Below are positions 22,977-31,902 of a stretch of DNA of 37,647 nucleotides, piece after piece. The position numbers and the translations under genes were made by a program. The notes under the pieces are model-generated. The model was given only the letters and a program-made list of their open reading frames with translations, did no database searches and was not told the origin of the DNA. Location: positions 1 through 37,647 of the forward strand of contig CAZJGS010000008.1 of NCBI GenBank assembly GCA_964545735.1. Reading direction: 5' to 3'. Origin of the DNA: Pleomorphochaeta sp964545735 (GTDB taxonomy: Bacteria; Spirochaetota; Spirochaetia; Sphaerochaetales; Sphaerochaetaceae). The first letter of the stretch is position 1. Each line of letters starts with the position of its first letter.

Positions 22977-23013
22977 ATGCTCTCCTATGTAAAAATAAGA
23001 GAGCATGTTTTTT
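22977..23013. terminator. Bidirectional terminator between satD region and exported-protein gene
   Basis: ATGCTCTC (22977-22984) pairs with GAGAGCAT (22999-23006). T6 follows on the plus strand and a T5 run on the minus strand. Confidence 0.85.
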
Positions 23014-23037
23014 CAATATTTATTTTTCATAAATAAT

Positions 23038-24090
23038 TTAGAGATATATATGAAATCCAATACCTACTTCATTATTAGCTTTAATAATTGGGTAAGGCAT
23101 TATTTGATTACTACTTGCAACATTTAGTTCTTTATTTTTATCAATGTTTCTAGTTAAATATGTTGCATATATTTGACCAGCTAATGTAGATCCCATAATA
23201 ATACCTGTTGCTACTTCAACCTCTAAATCAACAAAATTATCAAGAATTAAATAAGAGAACACACCAACTAAAGCTCCTCCAAGACCACCAACAGAGACTA
23301 ATCCACTTCGAGTTCCTGACCATTTTATAGTATCCCATAATGGTTGTGAACCAAAGTATGCTAAGTTAGAAATACCTATACCTAATAATAGATCTGTAGT
23401 ATTAAATTCCATTTGTAACATTAAAGCAGTTAACCAATAATAGTAGTTACCCCAAGCGTATGATTGAAACCCAAAGAAACCTTTTCCTTTTTCTAATTCT
23501 TTATTTCTCAATCCAAAATAGGATAAATAAAAAGAACCATTTAATGCTGCTAATTGTGAAGCTTGAGTTATTTTATCATCATACTGACCATAACCTAAAA
23601 TTTCCTCTTCATAAAGTATTCCTAATAAATATAAGTAATTTCCCATAGTTACTGTTTGATTTGTTGCTAGCCTTGAATACAACTCTGAAGTTATTTCATA
23701 TTCTTTTGATAATTGCGAAGAAACTCCAATACCAGCACCAACACCAGTGAGACCAGTAAGTCCTATTGATAATGAATCACTAGGTAGTTCTAAAAGATTA
23801 GCCAAACCAAAGGCTGTATAAGTTAATGTACCGATATTATTTAAATAAAAAGGAACAATCCCGGAATTGTCTTTTGTGTTATTTAAAGAAAAAAGATAAT
23901 CACTTCCTTTTACCTGATATTTAGATTTTGGATATAAATCCACTAATTGCTCAAAAGAGGCTATTGCTTCTTCATCTTTTTCTTGGATAATAGATTCCAA
24001 TCCATTTATGTATAATGATACATCATTATTTGCATATAAAGAACTTGTTACTATAAATAATATTAATACTATAAATAATCTTTTTTTCAA
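23038..24090 (-). CDS. Exported protein of unknown function
   Basis: This 350-aa protein starts at TTG (24088-24090), preceded by AGGAAGG. The signal peptide is clear (MKKRLFIVLILFIVTSSLYA, cleavage after about residue 20). Residues 24-70 resemble a TPR-like helical pair ('AIASFEQLVDLYPKSKY'). The rest has glycine-rich hydrophobic stretches (about 95-125, 225-300) that could cross or line a membrane. The C-terminus ends in 'VGIGFHIYL', which could be a terminal beta strand. I do not recognise the family. Similar lipidless exported proteins are common in spirochaetes. Confidence 0.75.
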   Translation of the reverse strand: MKKRLFIVLILFIVTSSLYANNDVSLYINGLESIIQEKDEEAIASFEQLVDLYPKSKYQVKGSDYLFSLNNTKDNSGIVPFYLNNIGTLTYTAFGLANLLELPSDSLSIGLTGLTGVGAGIGVSSQLSKEYEITSELYSRLATNQTVTMGNYLYLLGILYEEEILGYGQYDDKITQASQLAALNGSFYLSYFGLRNKELEKGKGFFGFQSYAWGNYYYWLTALMLQMEFNTTDLLLGIGISNLAYFGSQPLWDTIKWSGTRSGLVSVGGLGGALVGVFSYLILDNFVDLEVEVATGIIMGSTLAGQIYATYLTRNIDKNKELNVASSNQIMPYPIIKANNEVGIGFHIYL

Positions 24091-24358
24091 AAATTCACCT
24101 TCCTCATTTAGTTTTATTCTAACATATTATATTGTTTTGTATATTTTTAATCTTAAATATATATATGTTAAGATAATATATCATTGTTTATAGTAAGATG
24201 CCAGTCAAGACAGTTTCTAAAATATTTCAACCTATTTAAGGATAATAATTTCAGTGCTTTTAGTTTTTAAGCCTGCAAATATATTTATAAAAAATTTTCT
24301 TTTAGGTATTAGAAAAAGTGATTAAAACGATGATTTTGATAATCTTTTAACTATTAAA

Positions 24359-24583
24359 TTGGGTAATAAAATAGGAAGTTTAGAAAGGTTATTAATCTTA
24401 TTGTTATTTTTTGCAAATCAGTTTGGTGTTATAGGTTTTGTTTTTACTGCAAAATCTATTGCTAGATGGAAAAATCCTAGTGAAAGTAAAGATTTCGCAG
24501 AATATTATTTTGTTGGAACTTTATTGAGTGTTATTATTGTGGTAGCTGTTTATTATATATTTACCAATCAAATTAATTTGTAA
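24359..24583 (+). CDS. Possible small two-helix membrane protein
   Basis: This 74-aa frame has two hydrophobic helices (about 10-32 and 50-68) separated by a charged loop ('KSIARWKNPSESKDF'), and is followed by a hairpin. The only in-frame start is TTG at 24359 or an internal TTG, and neither has a good ribosome-binding site. The helix-loop-helix pattern argues for a real gene, and the poor start argues against. I do not recognise a family. Confidence 0.45.
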   Translation: MGNKIGSLERLLILLLFFANQFGVIGFVFTAKSIARWKNPSESKDFAEYYFVGTLLSVIIVVAVYYIFTNQINL

Positions 24584-24586
24584 AGT

Positions 24587-24608
24587 AGGGATGCTAAAAA
24601 GCATCCCT
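24587..24608. terminator. Hairpin between convergent genes
   Basis: AGGGATGC (24587-24594) pairs perfectly with GCATCCCT (24601-24608) around a 6-base A-rich loop. The tail is only weakly T-rich on either strand. Confidence 0.55.
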
Positions 24609-24635
24609 CTCTATTATTTATATTTAGAAATATTT

Positions 24636-25223
24636 TTATGATAAATCTTGTTTTATTTTATCTTTTACATTATTTAATGTTTCATCATATTGTGCATCGA
24701 GTTTTTGAAGATTGTCATCAAGTAATTTCATAAACTCTTTATCTTGTTCAGCGCTATAAGTATAATCAGCTCCATATTGTTGTTTTAGTTGTTCTTGTTT
24801 TTGCTTAAGAACTGGTGCAAACTGTTCCTTCATTTGATTAACTAGTTCGTCCTGGTGGTTTAAGTATTGTTTAAAGAATTCTTTAATTTGGTTTAAAGTA
24901 CCAGCTAATTCATCACTATCATCTTTTAAAAACTCTATAATTTCAACAATTTTATCAATAGTCGTATCAAAACTTAGATCTTTGGGAAGTGATAAATTTA
25001 TCAAAAGACTATTTATAATACCTTCTTTAAGATTTGTTTTATCAGTTTCTTTTTCATATACACTTTTAAATTTTTCCATAGAAAAATCAATATCATTAAT
25101 ATATAAACCACATATTTTTCTACCAAGTTTTATGGTATTGTCTTTTTTTATTTTATCTAAATCAACATGTAAGTTTTCAGTTTTTTCTAAAGCTAATTCC
25201 CAAGCAGATTTGATTCTGGCCAT
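24636..25223 (-). CDS. DUF6657-like coiled-coil protein
   Basis: I choose ATG at 25221-25223 ('MARIKSAWELALEKTE') because GAGGTG sits at the right distance; a GTG two codons earlier overlaps that site. The 195-aa protein is soluble, highly charged and mostly helical, with a likely coiled coil at about 110-190 (rich in Q, K, E). The N-terminal 'ARIKSAWELALEKTE' motif is one I associate with a conserved spirochaetal family of unknown function (DUF6657). That association is from memory. It stands alone. Confidence 0.75.
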   Translation of the reverse strand: MARIKSAWELALEKTENLHVDLDKIKKDNTIKLGRKICGLYINDIDFSMEKFKSVYEKETDKTNLKEGIINSLLINLSLPKDLSFDTTIDKIVEIIEFLKDDSDELAGTLNQIKEFFKQYLNHQDELVNQMKEQFAPVLKQKQEQLKQQYGADYTYSAEQDKEFMKLLDDNLQKLDAQYDETLNNVKDKIKQDLS

Positions 25224-25329
25224 AATCACACCTCAATTTTTGTTATTTAAAGCAAATTCTTTATAAGATTTATGATAATCACAAATAAACTAATTAACAA
25301 GTACCTAAAAGATATGTTAAGTTTCTTTT

Positions 25330-25965
25330 ATGATTAATACAGCCCATATGATTTATAGTTTTGATATTATAGGAACTATTATTTTTGCCCTAACAGGAGC
25401 ATTAAAAGCCGTAGAAAAAGATTTAGATTTTCTTGGTGTAATAGTTTTCGCTACCACAGTTGGTTGTGGTGGAGGTATGATTCGAGATGCCCTAATAGGT
25501 GCAACCCCGGCTGCCGCATTAACTGATTATATTTATTTGGTTGTGTGTGTGGTAGTTGGTATAATTGTTTTCTTTTTAGGCTCTTTCATTCAGTCTGAGC
25601 GTAAAATCATAAAATATTCTGACGCCATAGGTCTAGGTGTCTTTACAGCCTTAGGTTGTGCAAAGGGAGCACTATATGATTGCTCTGCCGTGGGTCAAGT
25701 TCTGTGTGGTATTGTAACAGCAACAGGTGGTGGTGTTATAAGAGATGTTATGAGTAAAAACATACCGACCATATTAACAAGTGATTTTTATGCAACAGCC
25801 TCTTTGCTTGGAGGACTTTTATATTTATCTTTAGAAAAGACACAGTTATCAAAGCTATATTTATTTACAATATGTGCGCTCTTTGTTTTTATAATAAGAG
25901 TTATAGCTATTAACCTTTCAATTGAATTGCCAAGAAGCCGATCAATTTGGAAGAAAAGGACTTAA
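25330..25965 (+). CDS. TRIC/UPF0126-family cation channel (YicG-like)
   Basis: This 211-aa integral membrane protein has seven predicted helices in two repeats, each marked by a glycine-rich kink: 'GCGGGMIRDALIG' and 'ATGGGVIRDVMSK'. This is the signature of bacterial TRIC homologues (UPF0126), which form homotrimeric monovalent cation channels. The ATG at 25330 has no good ribosome-binding site; ATG 25348 is an alternative. It is followed after 2 bp by the AlaX-like gene. Confidence 0.87.
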   Translation: MINTAHMIYSFDIIGTIIFALTGALKAVEKDLDFLGVIVFATTVGCGGGMIRDALIGATPAAALTDYIYLVVCVVVGIIVFFLGSFIQSERKIIKYSDAIGLGVFTALGCAKGALYDCSAVGQVLCGIVTATGGGVIRDVMSKNIPTILTSDFYATASLLGGLLYLSLEKTQLSKLYLFTICALFVFIIRVIAINLSIELPRSRSIWKKRT

Positions 25966-25967
25966 AA

Positions 25968-27140
25968 ATGATTGAAAGTATAAAAGAATATTATATAAAT
26001 CCCTATAAAAAAGAATTGAAAGCTACAATTATACAAATTTCTGATAATAAAATTTATCTCGATACAACAATTTTTTACCCTGAGGGTGGTGGACAACCAG
26101 GGGATAAGGGCTTTATAAATAATTACAAAATTGTTGATACCCAAAAAGAAGGCGAGAGTATAGCTCATATATTAAATGAGCAACCCAATAATCTAATAGT
26201 TGGGGATGAGGTTCTTATAAAATTAGATTGGGACACGCGATATGCTTATATGAAAATGCATACAGCTCAGCATTTAATCAGTGGTATTTTACAATCATTT
26301 TTTGATGTATCTACTGTTTCTGTCCATCAAGGATCTGAAGTACTAGCTATTGAGATCGATAATGATAAATTCAGTGAAGATTCCTGCTATAAAGCTGTGG
26401 ATATAGCAAATAATAAAATAATTGAGTCCTTAGATGTTAGCTATAGTGAAATGAAAAGGTGTGAAGCTGAAAACTTAAATCTAAGACGAAGTATAAAAGT
26501 TGATGGACTAATAAGAATTGTTAACATAGAAAATACTGATTTGATTGCTTGTGGTGGTATCCACGTTAATAATACAAGTGAAATAGAGAGGATAATGTTT
26601 TGTGGTGTGGAAAAAGTAAGAAAGCATTATAGACTCCTATTTAAAGTTTCAAAACAGGCATTTGAAGCAGAAAGAGAAAATACTTCAATTATAAAAGAAC
26701 TTAATGTATTACATAGTTCCACATTAGGAACATTAGTATCTTGTAGTAAACAATTAATTGAAAAAAATATTGACTTAGAAAAGCAGATAAGCCTTTTACA
26801 AAAAGACAATACGAATTTGACTCTAAAATCGCTTGTAGAAAGTAGTGAAGATAAAATTATTGCTAAAGACATGAGTGCTTTTAATATAGAATTTAAAAGT
26901 ATTGAATTAAGTGTTGATAAAGTGTTGTTTTTTTATAGTGTGGAAAACTCTTTTTTAAAATGGTTTATTTATCTTGGTCCAAGTTTTGAAAAATATAATA
27001 TTAAGAGCATTAGAGAAGATGTTTTATCTATTATAAATGGAAAAGGGGGAGGAAGATATCCCATATTCCAAGGTAAAGGTGAGTCTAAAAATATAGAAAA
27101 ATGTGTTGATGCATTTTTAGGTTATTTTAATGAAAGATAA
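25968..27140 (+). CDS. AlaX-type alanyl-tRNA editing protein
   Basis: The start is ATG 25968 with AAAAGGA just upstream; an in-frame TTG 21 bp earlier lies before that site. The 390-aa protein has 'IFYPEGGGQPGD' and the zinc/editing motifs H98-x3-H102 ('HTAQH') and C195-x3-H199 ('CGGIH'), the same as the editing domain of alanyl-tRNA synthetase. It lacks a synthetase core. It should hydrolyse Ser-tRNA-Ala (or Gly-tRNA-Ala) in trans. Length and the C-terminal coiled coil and DHHA1-like region fit the long AlaX-L type. The next gene overlaps its end by 11 bp. Confidence 0.9.
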   Translation: MIESIKEYYINPYKKELKATIIQISDNKIYLDTTIFYPEGGGQPGDKGFINNYKIVDTQKEGESIAHILNEQPNNLIVGDEVLIKLDWDTRYAYMKMHTAQHLISGILQSFFDVSTVSVHQGSEVLAIEIDNDKFSEDSCYKAVDIANNKIIESLDVSYSEMKRCEAENLNLRRSIKVDGLIRIVNIENTDLIACGGIHVNNTSEIERIMFCGVEKVRKHYRLLFKVSKQAFEAERENTSIIKELNVLHSSTLGTLVSCSKQLIEKNIDLEKQISLLQKDNTNLTLKSLVESSEDKIIAKDMSAFNIEFKSIELSVDKVLFFYSVENSFLKWFIYLGPSFEKYNIKSIREDVLSIINGKGGGRYPIFQGKGESKNIEKCVDAFLGYFNER

Positions 27141-27747
27141 AGATGATAAAAAGCATGCATTTTTGAAAGAAGATGGTAGAATATCTTGGCCAAAACTCAT
27201 AATTAAAACTTTCTTTATGTTTGTAGTAATTTTTGGTATTTTTTTAATTTATGACAAAGTGCTCAAATCTAGTGTGAGAGCCACTATGTTTGCAAATAAT
27301 TTGTATGAAAATTTAGGTTATAAGGGTGTGGCTTTATTTGTATATATTTGTGATACCTTTATAGTTCCAATGACTCCGGATGTTATGTTTCCCTTGGTAT
27401 CTTCACAATGGAGTATAATTCAAATAACAATGATTATGGGAACAGCTTCTTTTTTAGGGGGAATAAGTGCCTACTGGTTAGGGCGCTCTGTTTCTTTAAT
27501 AAAAATAGTTAGTAGAACATCTGAGAGAATTATGGGATCTCATAAAATATTGATTCATAAAAAGGGAGCCTGGGCAATTGTATTAGCCGGATTGACTCCC
27601 ATTCCTTATTCAACTGTCTGTTGGACAGCTGGTATTTTAAAGGTTAACTTTATAGATGTATTATTTGCTTGTTTAGTAAGATTCCCTAGGATAATGATAT
27701 ATTATTATCTCTTTAAAGCAGGGGTGCAAATAATAAACTTTTTATAA
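27130..27747 (+). CDS. VTT/DedA-like (YqaA/TVP38) membrane protein
   Basis: This 205-aa protein starts inside the AlaX gene. It has a charged N-terminus, a membrane helix at about 26-45 and the VTT core ('FIVPMTPDVMFPLV', 'GTASFLGGISAYWLGR', 'AGLTPIPYSTVCWTAGILK'), with the re-entrant loops and conserved Pro and Arg expected for DedA-superfamily proteins. These are linked to lipid scrambling and membrane homeostasis. Its last 6 bp overlap the end of purB on the opposite strand. Confidence 0.83.
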   Translation: MKDKDDKKHAFLKEDGRISWPKLIIKTFFMFVVIFGIFLIYDKVLKSSVRATMFANNLYENLGYKGVALFVYICDTFIVPMTPDVMFPLVSSQWSIIQITMIMGTASFLGGISAYWLGRSVSLIKIVSRTSERIMGSHKILIHKKGAWAIVLAGLTPIPYSTVCWTAGILKVNFIDVLFACLVRFPRIMIYYYLFKAGVQIINFL

Positions 27748-29139
27748 TACCTCTAGTGCTTCATCTATTATCATCTGAGTCCTAAGGGGAGCATCACCAA
27801 TATATTCATCAGCATTTAATAATTCATCAGCTTTTTCTTTGCTAACATATTTTAAGATAACTTTATCATTTGTAAGGTCTTCTTTTAACTTGTTTTCATT
27901 TCCTTCTTGAACTTGTTTCCAAGCTTCTAGGCTATGAGAGCGAATTACTTCATGCATTTCTTGTCTATTAGCACCATTTCTTCCTAGTTCCATTAACAAT
28001 CTTTCACTTGCAGCAAAAATACCATAAGTCTTCATATTCCTTTGTATTGCAGTTGTATGAACATTCATATCTTTTATTACTTTTATAGATGTTATTAATA
28101 TTTCATCACAAGCTAAGAAGGTAGTAGGTAAAACAACTCGTCTGTTTGCACTATCATCAAGAGTCCTTTCTAATAAAGTATTAGCACTATTTTGCCAAAC
28201 TGTATTTGATTGGGAACTTACAAATCTACAAAGACTATCAATTTTTTCACTATTAATTGGATTTCTTTTAAAAGGCATAGCAGAAGATCCAATTTGGTTT
28301 TTACCAAAAGGTTCTGACCACTCTCCAATAGGAGGTGATTGTAATAATCTAAAGTCAATAAAGAATTTATATAGTGTACAGGAAAGAGAAGATAAAGCAT
28401 TTACAACACGTAAATCTTGTTTTCTTGTATATACTTGAGTAGCTGCACTAAATGCTTTTAAATCAAGTTTACTCATGACTGTGTCTTCCATTTGTGCAGC
28501 ACTCATACCTGTGCCTTTTAAAAGTTCAGTATAACTAGCAGCTGTACCAACAGCTCCTTTCATACCTTTACCTTTGATATTATCTCTAACATGCACTAAA
28601 TCTTTAATATCATCAATCAAATCTTGAGCACTTTGAGCTATTCTGTAGCCCACAGTTGTAGGCTCTGCTGGTTGAATATGAGTGAAAGCCATACAAGGTA
28701 ACTCTTTGTATTTGACCATTTTATCAATAAAAAGCTGTAAAAGTTCTTTTGATTTATTAATGATAATATCTAAAGCTTCTTTTAAGCGAATAGCATCCAT
28801 ATTATCGAGAATATCCATGCTTGTAGCACCTAGGTGAATAATAGCCCCACCTGTTGGACATTGCTCTGCATATGTTTTAATTTCAGCCATCAAATCATGG
28901 TGAATAATATTTTCAATTTCAGTAGCTCTCTCTATATCAATATCAGTTTTGTGATTCAATAATTCTTCTACTTGTTTTTGAGAAACCAAGCCAGCGTCCT
29001 TTTGAGCACTAGCTAGGGCTATCCAAATTCTTCTTAAAAGAATTCTCTTGTGTTTTTCACTGTAGATTTCTCTCATTTGAGAGCTAGCATATCTCCAAGT
29101 AAAAGGGGATATAAAGGTATCATGATTGAATGACATCAT
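27742..29139 (-). CDS. purB: Adenylosuccinate lyase
   Basis: This 465-aa fumarase/aspartase-superfamily enzyme acts in purine synthesis (SAICAR to AICAR, and adenylosuccinate to AMP). Conserved blocks are 'HLGATSMDI' (102-110), the catalytic histidine region 'FTHIQPAEPTT' (152-162) and the signature 'GSSAMPFKRNP' (284-294, with the mobile catalytic serine). GGAG precedes the first of two ATGs. The gene is separated from purA by a strong terminator, and a TATAAT on the minus strand (complement of 29178-29183) lies just after it, so it probably has its own promoter. Confidence 0.95.
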   Translation of the reverse strand: MMSFNHDTFISPFTWRYASSQMREIYSEKHKRILLRRIWIALASAQKDAGLVSQKQVEELLNHKTDIDIERATEIENIIHHDLMAEIKTYAEQCPTGGAIIHLGATSMDILDNMDAIRLKEALDIIINKSKELLQLFIDKMVKYKELPCMAFTHIQPAEPTTVGYRIAQSAQDLIDDIKDLVHVRDNIKGKGMKGAVGTAASYTELLKGTGMSAAQMEDTVMSKLDLKAFSAATQVYTRKQDLRVVNALSSLSCTLYKFFIDFRLLQSPPIGEWSEPFGKNQIGSSAMPFKRNPINSEKIDSLCRFVSSQSNTVWQNSANTLLERTLDDSANRRVVLPTTFLACDEILITSIKVIKDMNVHTTAIQRNMKTYGIFAASERLLMELGRNGANRQEMHEVIRSHSLEAWKQVQEGNENKLKEDLTNDKVILKYVSKEKADELLNADEYIGDAPLRTQMIIDEALEVL

Positions 29140-29187
29140 AAAATTACTCCATTGTATTAAAAGTATTTAAATATGATATTATAGAAT

Positions 29188-29220
29188 AAAAAAAAAGGGT
29201 TAAGCTTTTTTGCTTAACCC
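29188..29220 (-). terminator. Rho-independent terminator after purA
   Basis: GGGTTAAGC (complement of 29212-29220) pairs with GCTTAACCC (complement of 29197-29205) around a 6-base loop, followed on the minus strand by a T-run of about nine. Confidence 0.95.
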
Positions 29221-29228
29221 CTAAATAA

Positions 29229-30497
29229 TTATAAAATAATAATTTGATCTCTTTCTGGGCCAACTGAAACAAATTTAATTGGAGCACCAACTAGTTTTCC
29301 AATTTCAGTACAATAATCTTGTGCTTCTATTGGTAAGTCTTTCCATTTTCTTGCATTAGTAGTATCGCTTTTCCAACCCTTAAATTCTTTATAAATTGGT
29401 TTTGCAATTTCTTGAAGTGCAGTTTCTGGCAAGTAATTAACTACTTCACCATTAATTTCATAAGCAGTACAAACTTTAATTGTATCAAAATGGTCTAAAA
29501 TATCTAATTTAGTTATAGCAATATTTGTAAAGCCATTTATCCAACAAGAATAATCAGCAGCGACAGCATCAAACCAACCACAACGACGTGGGCGACCTGT
29601 TGTTGCGCCATATTCATGTCCAATGTCTCTAAGTTTTTCACCGTCAGCATCGAATAATTCAGTCATAAATGGACCGCCACCAACAGAAGTTGAATAGGCT
29701 TTTACAACGCCAATGATTTCATCAATTCTATTCGGTGCAATACCAGCTCCACTACAAGCCCCACCAGCTGTGGGATTACTACTAGTAGTATATGGATAAA
29801 TACCCCAGTCTAAGTCTCTCATTATTCCTAATTGGCCTTCTAATAAAATCTTTTTATTAGATTCAAAGGCTTCACGAATAATAGGAACAGTATCGATGAT
29901 TCTATCACCAAACAAGTCTCTCCACTTAGCACAAATTTCAAGCATTCCTTCTAAAGTTACTTCAGGAAGATTGAAATAAGCTAATTCTCTATTTTTTCTA
30001 GGAAGAAGCATTTTTAATCTATTTGTTAATCTCTCAACGTCTAAGATATCGACAGCTCTGATACCGCTTCTAGCAGCTTTATCACTGTAAGTTGGTCCTA
30101 TACCTTTTTTGGTTGTTCCAATTTTCCAGGTTGAACTTTTGCTAGCTTCTTCAGCACCATCTAAAGTACAGTGAAAAGGCATAATCAAATGAGCTCTTTT
30201 GTCAATGAATAAGTTTTTACCATCAACACCAGCTTTGGCAATATTATCCAACTCAATTTTCATTCCCTCAAAATTTACTACTGTTCCAGCACAAACGATA
30301 TTTGTTGTATCAGGATTAAATATACCTGATGGGATAATATGAAGAGCAAATTTACCTTTATCATTAATTACAGTATGTCCTGCGTTATCACCACCTTGAA
30401 AGCGGATACATAGATCGGCTTTTGTTGCTAAATAGTCAACAACACGACCTTTTCCTTCGTCTCCCCATTGGGCTCCTACAATAGCACTTACACTCAT
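29229..30497 (-). CDS. purA: Adenylosuccinate synthetase
   Basis: This 422-aa enzyme joins IMP and aspartate using GTP to form adenylosuccinate, the first committed step to AMP. The phosphate-binding 'GAQWGDEGKG' (8-17) contains catalytic D13, and 'GGDNAGHTV' (35-43) contains H41. 'GIGPTYSDKAARSGIR' and 'TTGRPRRCGW' are further family blocks. AAGGAG precedes the ATG. It is the last gene of a three-gene purine operon with two phosphoribosyltransferases upstream, 10 bp away. Confidence 0.97.
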   Translation of the reverse strand: MSVSAIVGAQWGDEGKGRVVDYLATKADLCIRFQGGDNAGHTVINDKGKFALHIIPSGIFNPDTTNIVCAGTVVNFEGMKIELDNIAKAGVDGKNLFIDKRAHLIMPFHCTLDGAEEASKSSTWKIGTTKKGIGPTYSDKAARSGIRAVDILDVERLTNRLKMLLPRKNRELAYFNLPEVTLEGMLEICAKWRDLFGDRIIDTVPIIREAFESNKKILLEGQLGIMRDLDWGIYPYTTSSNPTAGGACSGAGIAPNRIDEIIGVVKAYSTSVGGGPFMTELFDADGEKLRDIGHEYGATTGRPRRCGWFDAVAADYSCWINGFTNIAITKLDILDHFDTIKVCTAYEINGEVVNYLPETALQEIAKPIYKEFKGWKSDTTNARKWKDLPIEAQDYCTEIGKLVGAPIKFVSVGPERDQIIIL

Positions 30498-30507
30498 TTC
30501 TTTCTCC

Positions 30508-31044
30508 TTAGGCTTTATTTAATAACATGGCCTTTTCATTTTCAGTATGTTCTTCAATATCCTCAGCATCCCATGGATATTTGATCCATATATCATCAAT
30601 TTCCATAGCAGGATAATATCTTTTGATTTCATCTGGGAAATTAACATCTTTTTCTTTTCTTTTGTTGTGAAGAACCAAAACGGCTATTTCTTCAGGTTTA
30701 TATTTTAATAGTTCACCAACACAATAAGCAAGAGTTGTTCTAGTATCATCAACTTCATCAATTAATAATAATTTTTTACCCTTTAATTGCTCTTGAACTT
30801 CATCAATCCATTGGATTTTAGTTGGATGGTTTCTATGTTTATTATCAATACCATAGTAGGAAATTCCTACTGCATATATTGGTCTATTGATAAAGGTTTT
30901 GATTATTCTAGCTGGTATAAAGCCACCAGATCCGATTGCAACAATTACATCAGGATCAAAGTTACTGTCTTTAATTTTGTTAGCTAAATCTTTGATTAGT
31001 TTGTGAACGGTGTTGTAGCTTACATAAAATTTGTCGTTTTTCAT
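30508..31044 (-). CDS. Purine phosphoribosyltransferase (xanthine/hypoxanthine type)
   Basis: This 178-aa type I phosphoribosyltransferase has the PRPP-binding loop 'LLLIDEVDDTRTTL' (92-105) and a PPi loop region 'AIGSGGFIPARII' (36-48). The sequence, including 'YYGIDNKHRNH' and the C-terminal 'IWIKYPWDAEDIEEH', is nearer to the yeast Hpt1/Xpt1 type than to bacterial Hpt. It salvages a purine base to its nucleotide with PRPP; the exact base is uncertain. It lies between hpt and purA and makes the operon a salvage-to-AMP unit. Confidence 0.85.
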   Translation of the reverse strand: MKNDKFYVSYNTVHKLIKDLANKIKDSNFDPDVIVAIGSGGFIPARIIKTFINRPIYAVGISYYGIDNKHRNHPTKIQWIDEVQEQLKGKKLLLIDEVDDTRTTLAYCVGELLKYKPEEIAVLVLHNKRKEKDVNFPDEIKRYYPAMEIDDIWIKYPWDAEDIEEHTENEKAMLLNKA

Positions 31045-31090
31045 AAAAAGAAGTTTCCAATTCTATATATTTATAGATTTCAATATTTCA

Positions 31091-31651
31091 TTAGCCTTGA
31101 GGAAGCATTTCTGCAATATAAGGTAATGTTCTGTATCTCTCGTTGTAGTCTAAGCCATAGCCAACTACCCAAACATCAGGAATTGTAAATCCCATATAGT
31201 TTATTTCAACAGAAACAGTATGCCTATTAGGTTTATCCAATAAAACTAAAGTTTTAACACTAGATGGATTTCTTGCTAGAAAGTTTCTAGTTAAATAATC
31301 AAGGGTATATCCTGAATCTAATATGTCTTCGATAATTAAAACATGTTTGTTTTCCATGTTTTCTCTAGTGTCCATTAGAAGCCGTACATTACCGCTTGTG
31401 CTATCTCCGTTATAGGAAGATAAAGCAATAAAATCAACAACATGAGGTATTGTTAACTTTCTACATAAATCTGCGGTCAAAATAAAAGAGCCCTTCAATA
31501 CCCCTACGAGTATAAGGCGCCCCTCAATATTTGCATATGCTTCGTTGATTTGATGCGCTAGTTCATCTACCCTACGGGAGATTGTGTCAGCATCAATTAA
31601 AACTCTAACTAGATCTTTAGTTAAAGCAGGTATAGCTAATGAAGATTCCAT
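31091..31651 (-). CDS. hpt: Hypoxanthine-guanine phosphoribosyltransferase
   Basis: This 186-aa enzyme has the PRPP loop 'VLIIEDILDSGYTL' (104-117, acidic pair E108/D109), 'GVLKGSFILTADL' (50-62) and the C-terminal 'DVWVVGYGLDYNERYR'. These are all typical of bacterial Hpt, which turns hypoxanthine or guanine into IMP or GMP. GGAGGAG sits just before the ATG. It is first in the operon with a second phosphoribosyltransferase and purA, so IMP made here can go straight to AMP. Confidence 0.94.
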   Translation of the reverse strand: MESSLAIPALTKDLVRVLIDADTISRRVDELAHQINEAYANIEGRLILVGVLKGSFILTADLCRKLTIPHVVDFIALSSYNGDSTSGNVRLLMDTRENMENKHVLIIEDILDSGYTLDYLTRNFLARNPSSVKTLVLLDKPNRHTVSVEINYMGFTIPDVWVVGYGLDYNERYRTLPYIAEMLPQG

Positions 31652-31677
31652 AGCTCCTCCAAAACTTAATATAGTTA

Positions 31678-31706
31678 TTTGTACAAGAAAAAGTGATAAT
31701 AGTCAA
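31678..31706 (-). promoter_or_regulatory. Candidate promoter of the hpt-purA operon
   Basis: On the minus strand TTGACT (complement of 31701-31706) and TACAAA (complement of 31678-31683) are 17 bp apart. No purine-riboswitch core is visible between it and the start codon. Confidence 0.5.
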
Positions 31707-31870
31707 TTAAAGAAATTCTGTTACATTTGAATAATTGCTCATATTATATAAGCAAATTAAAACTAAATTTTAGTAATTATGGTATAAAACAAATATGTCA
31801 TTTTTAATCAAGAATCGATAATTTTTGTATAAATATTGAAGACTTTTCTTTAAAATTTATCCCCGATACT

Positions 31871-31902
31871 AAAAAAATCTAAAAATTTTATTAATCTTTT
31901 AG
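31871..31902 (-). terminator. Candidate terminator overlapping the stop of the URO-D-like gene
   Basis: CTAAAA and TTTTAG arms (31879-31884 and 31897-31902) form a weak A/T stem that includes the stop codon, followed on the minus strand by a T7 run. Confidence 0.5.

Noticed and set aside
31652..31898. Purine riboswitch upstream of hpt
   Set aside because: No conserved core of the guanine/adenine or PRPP riboswitch is visible; only a plain promoter can be supported.
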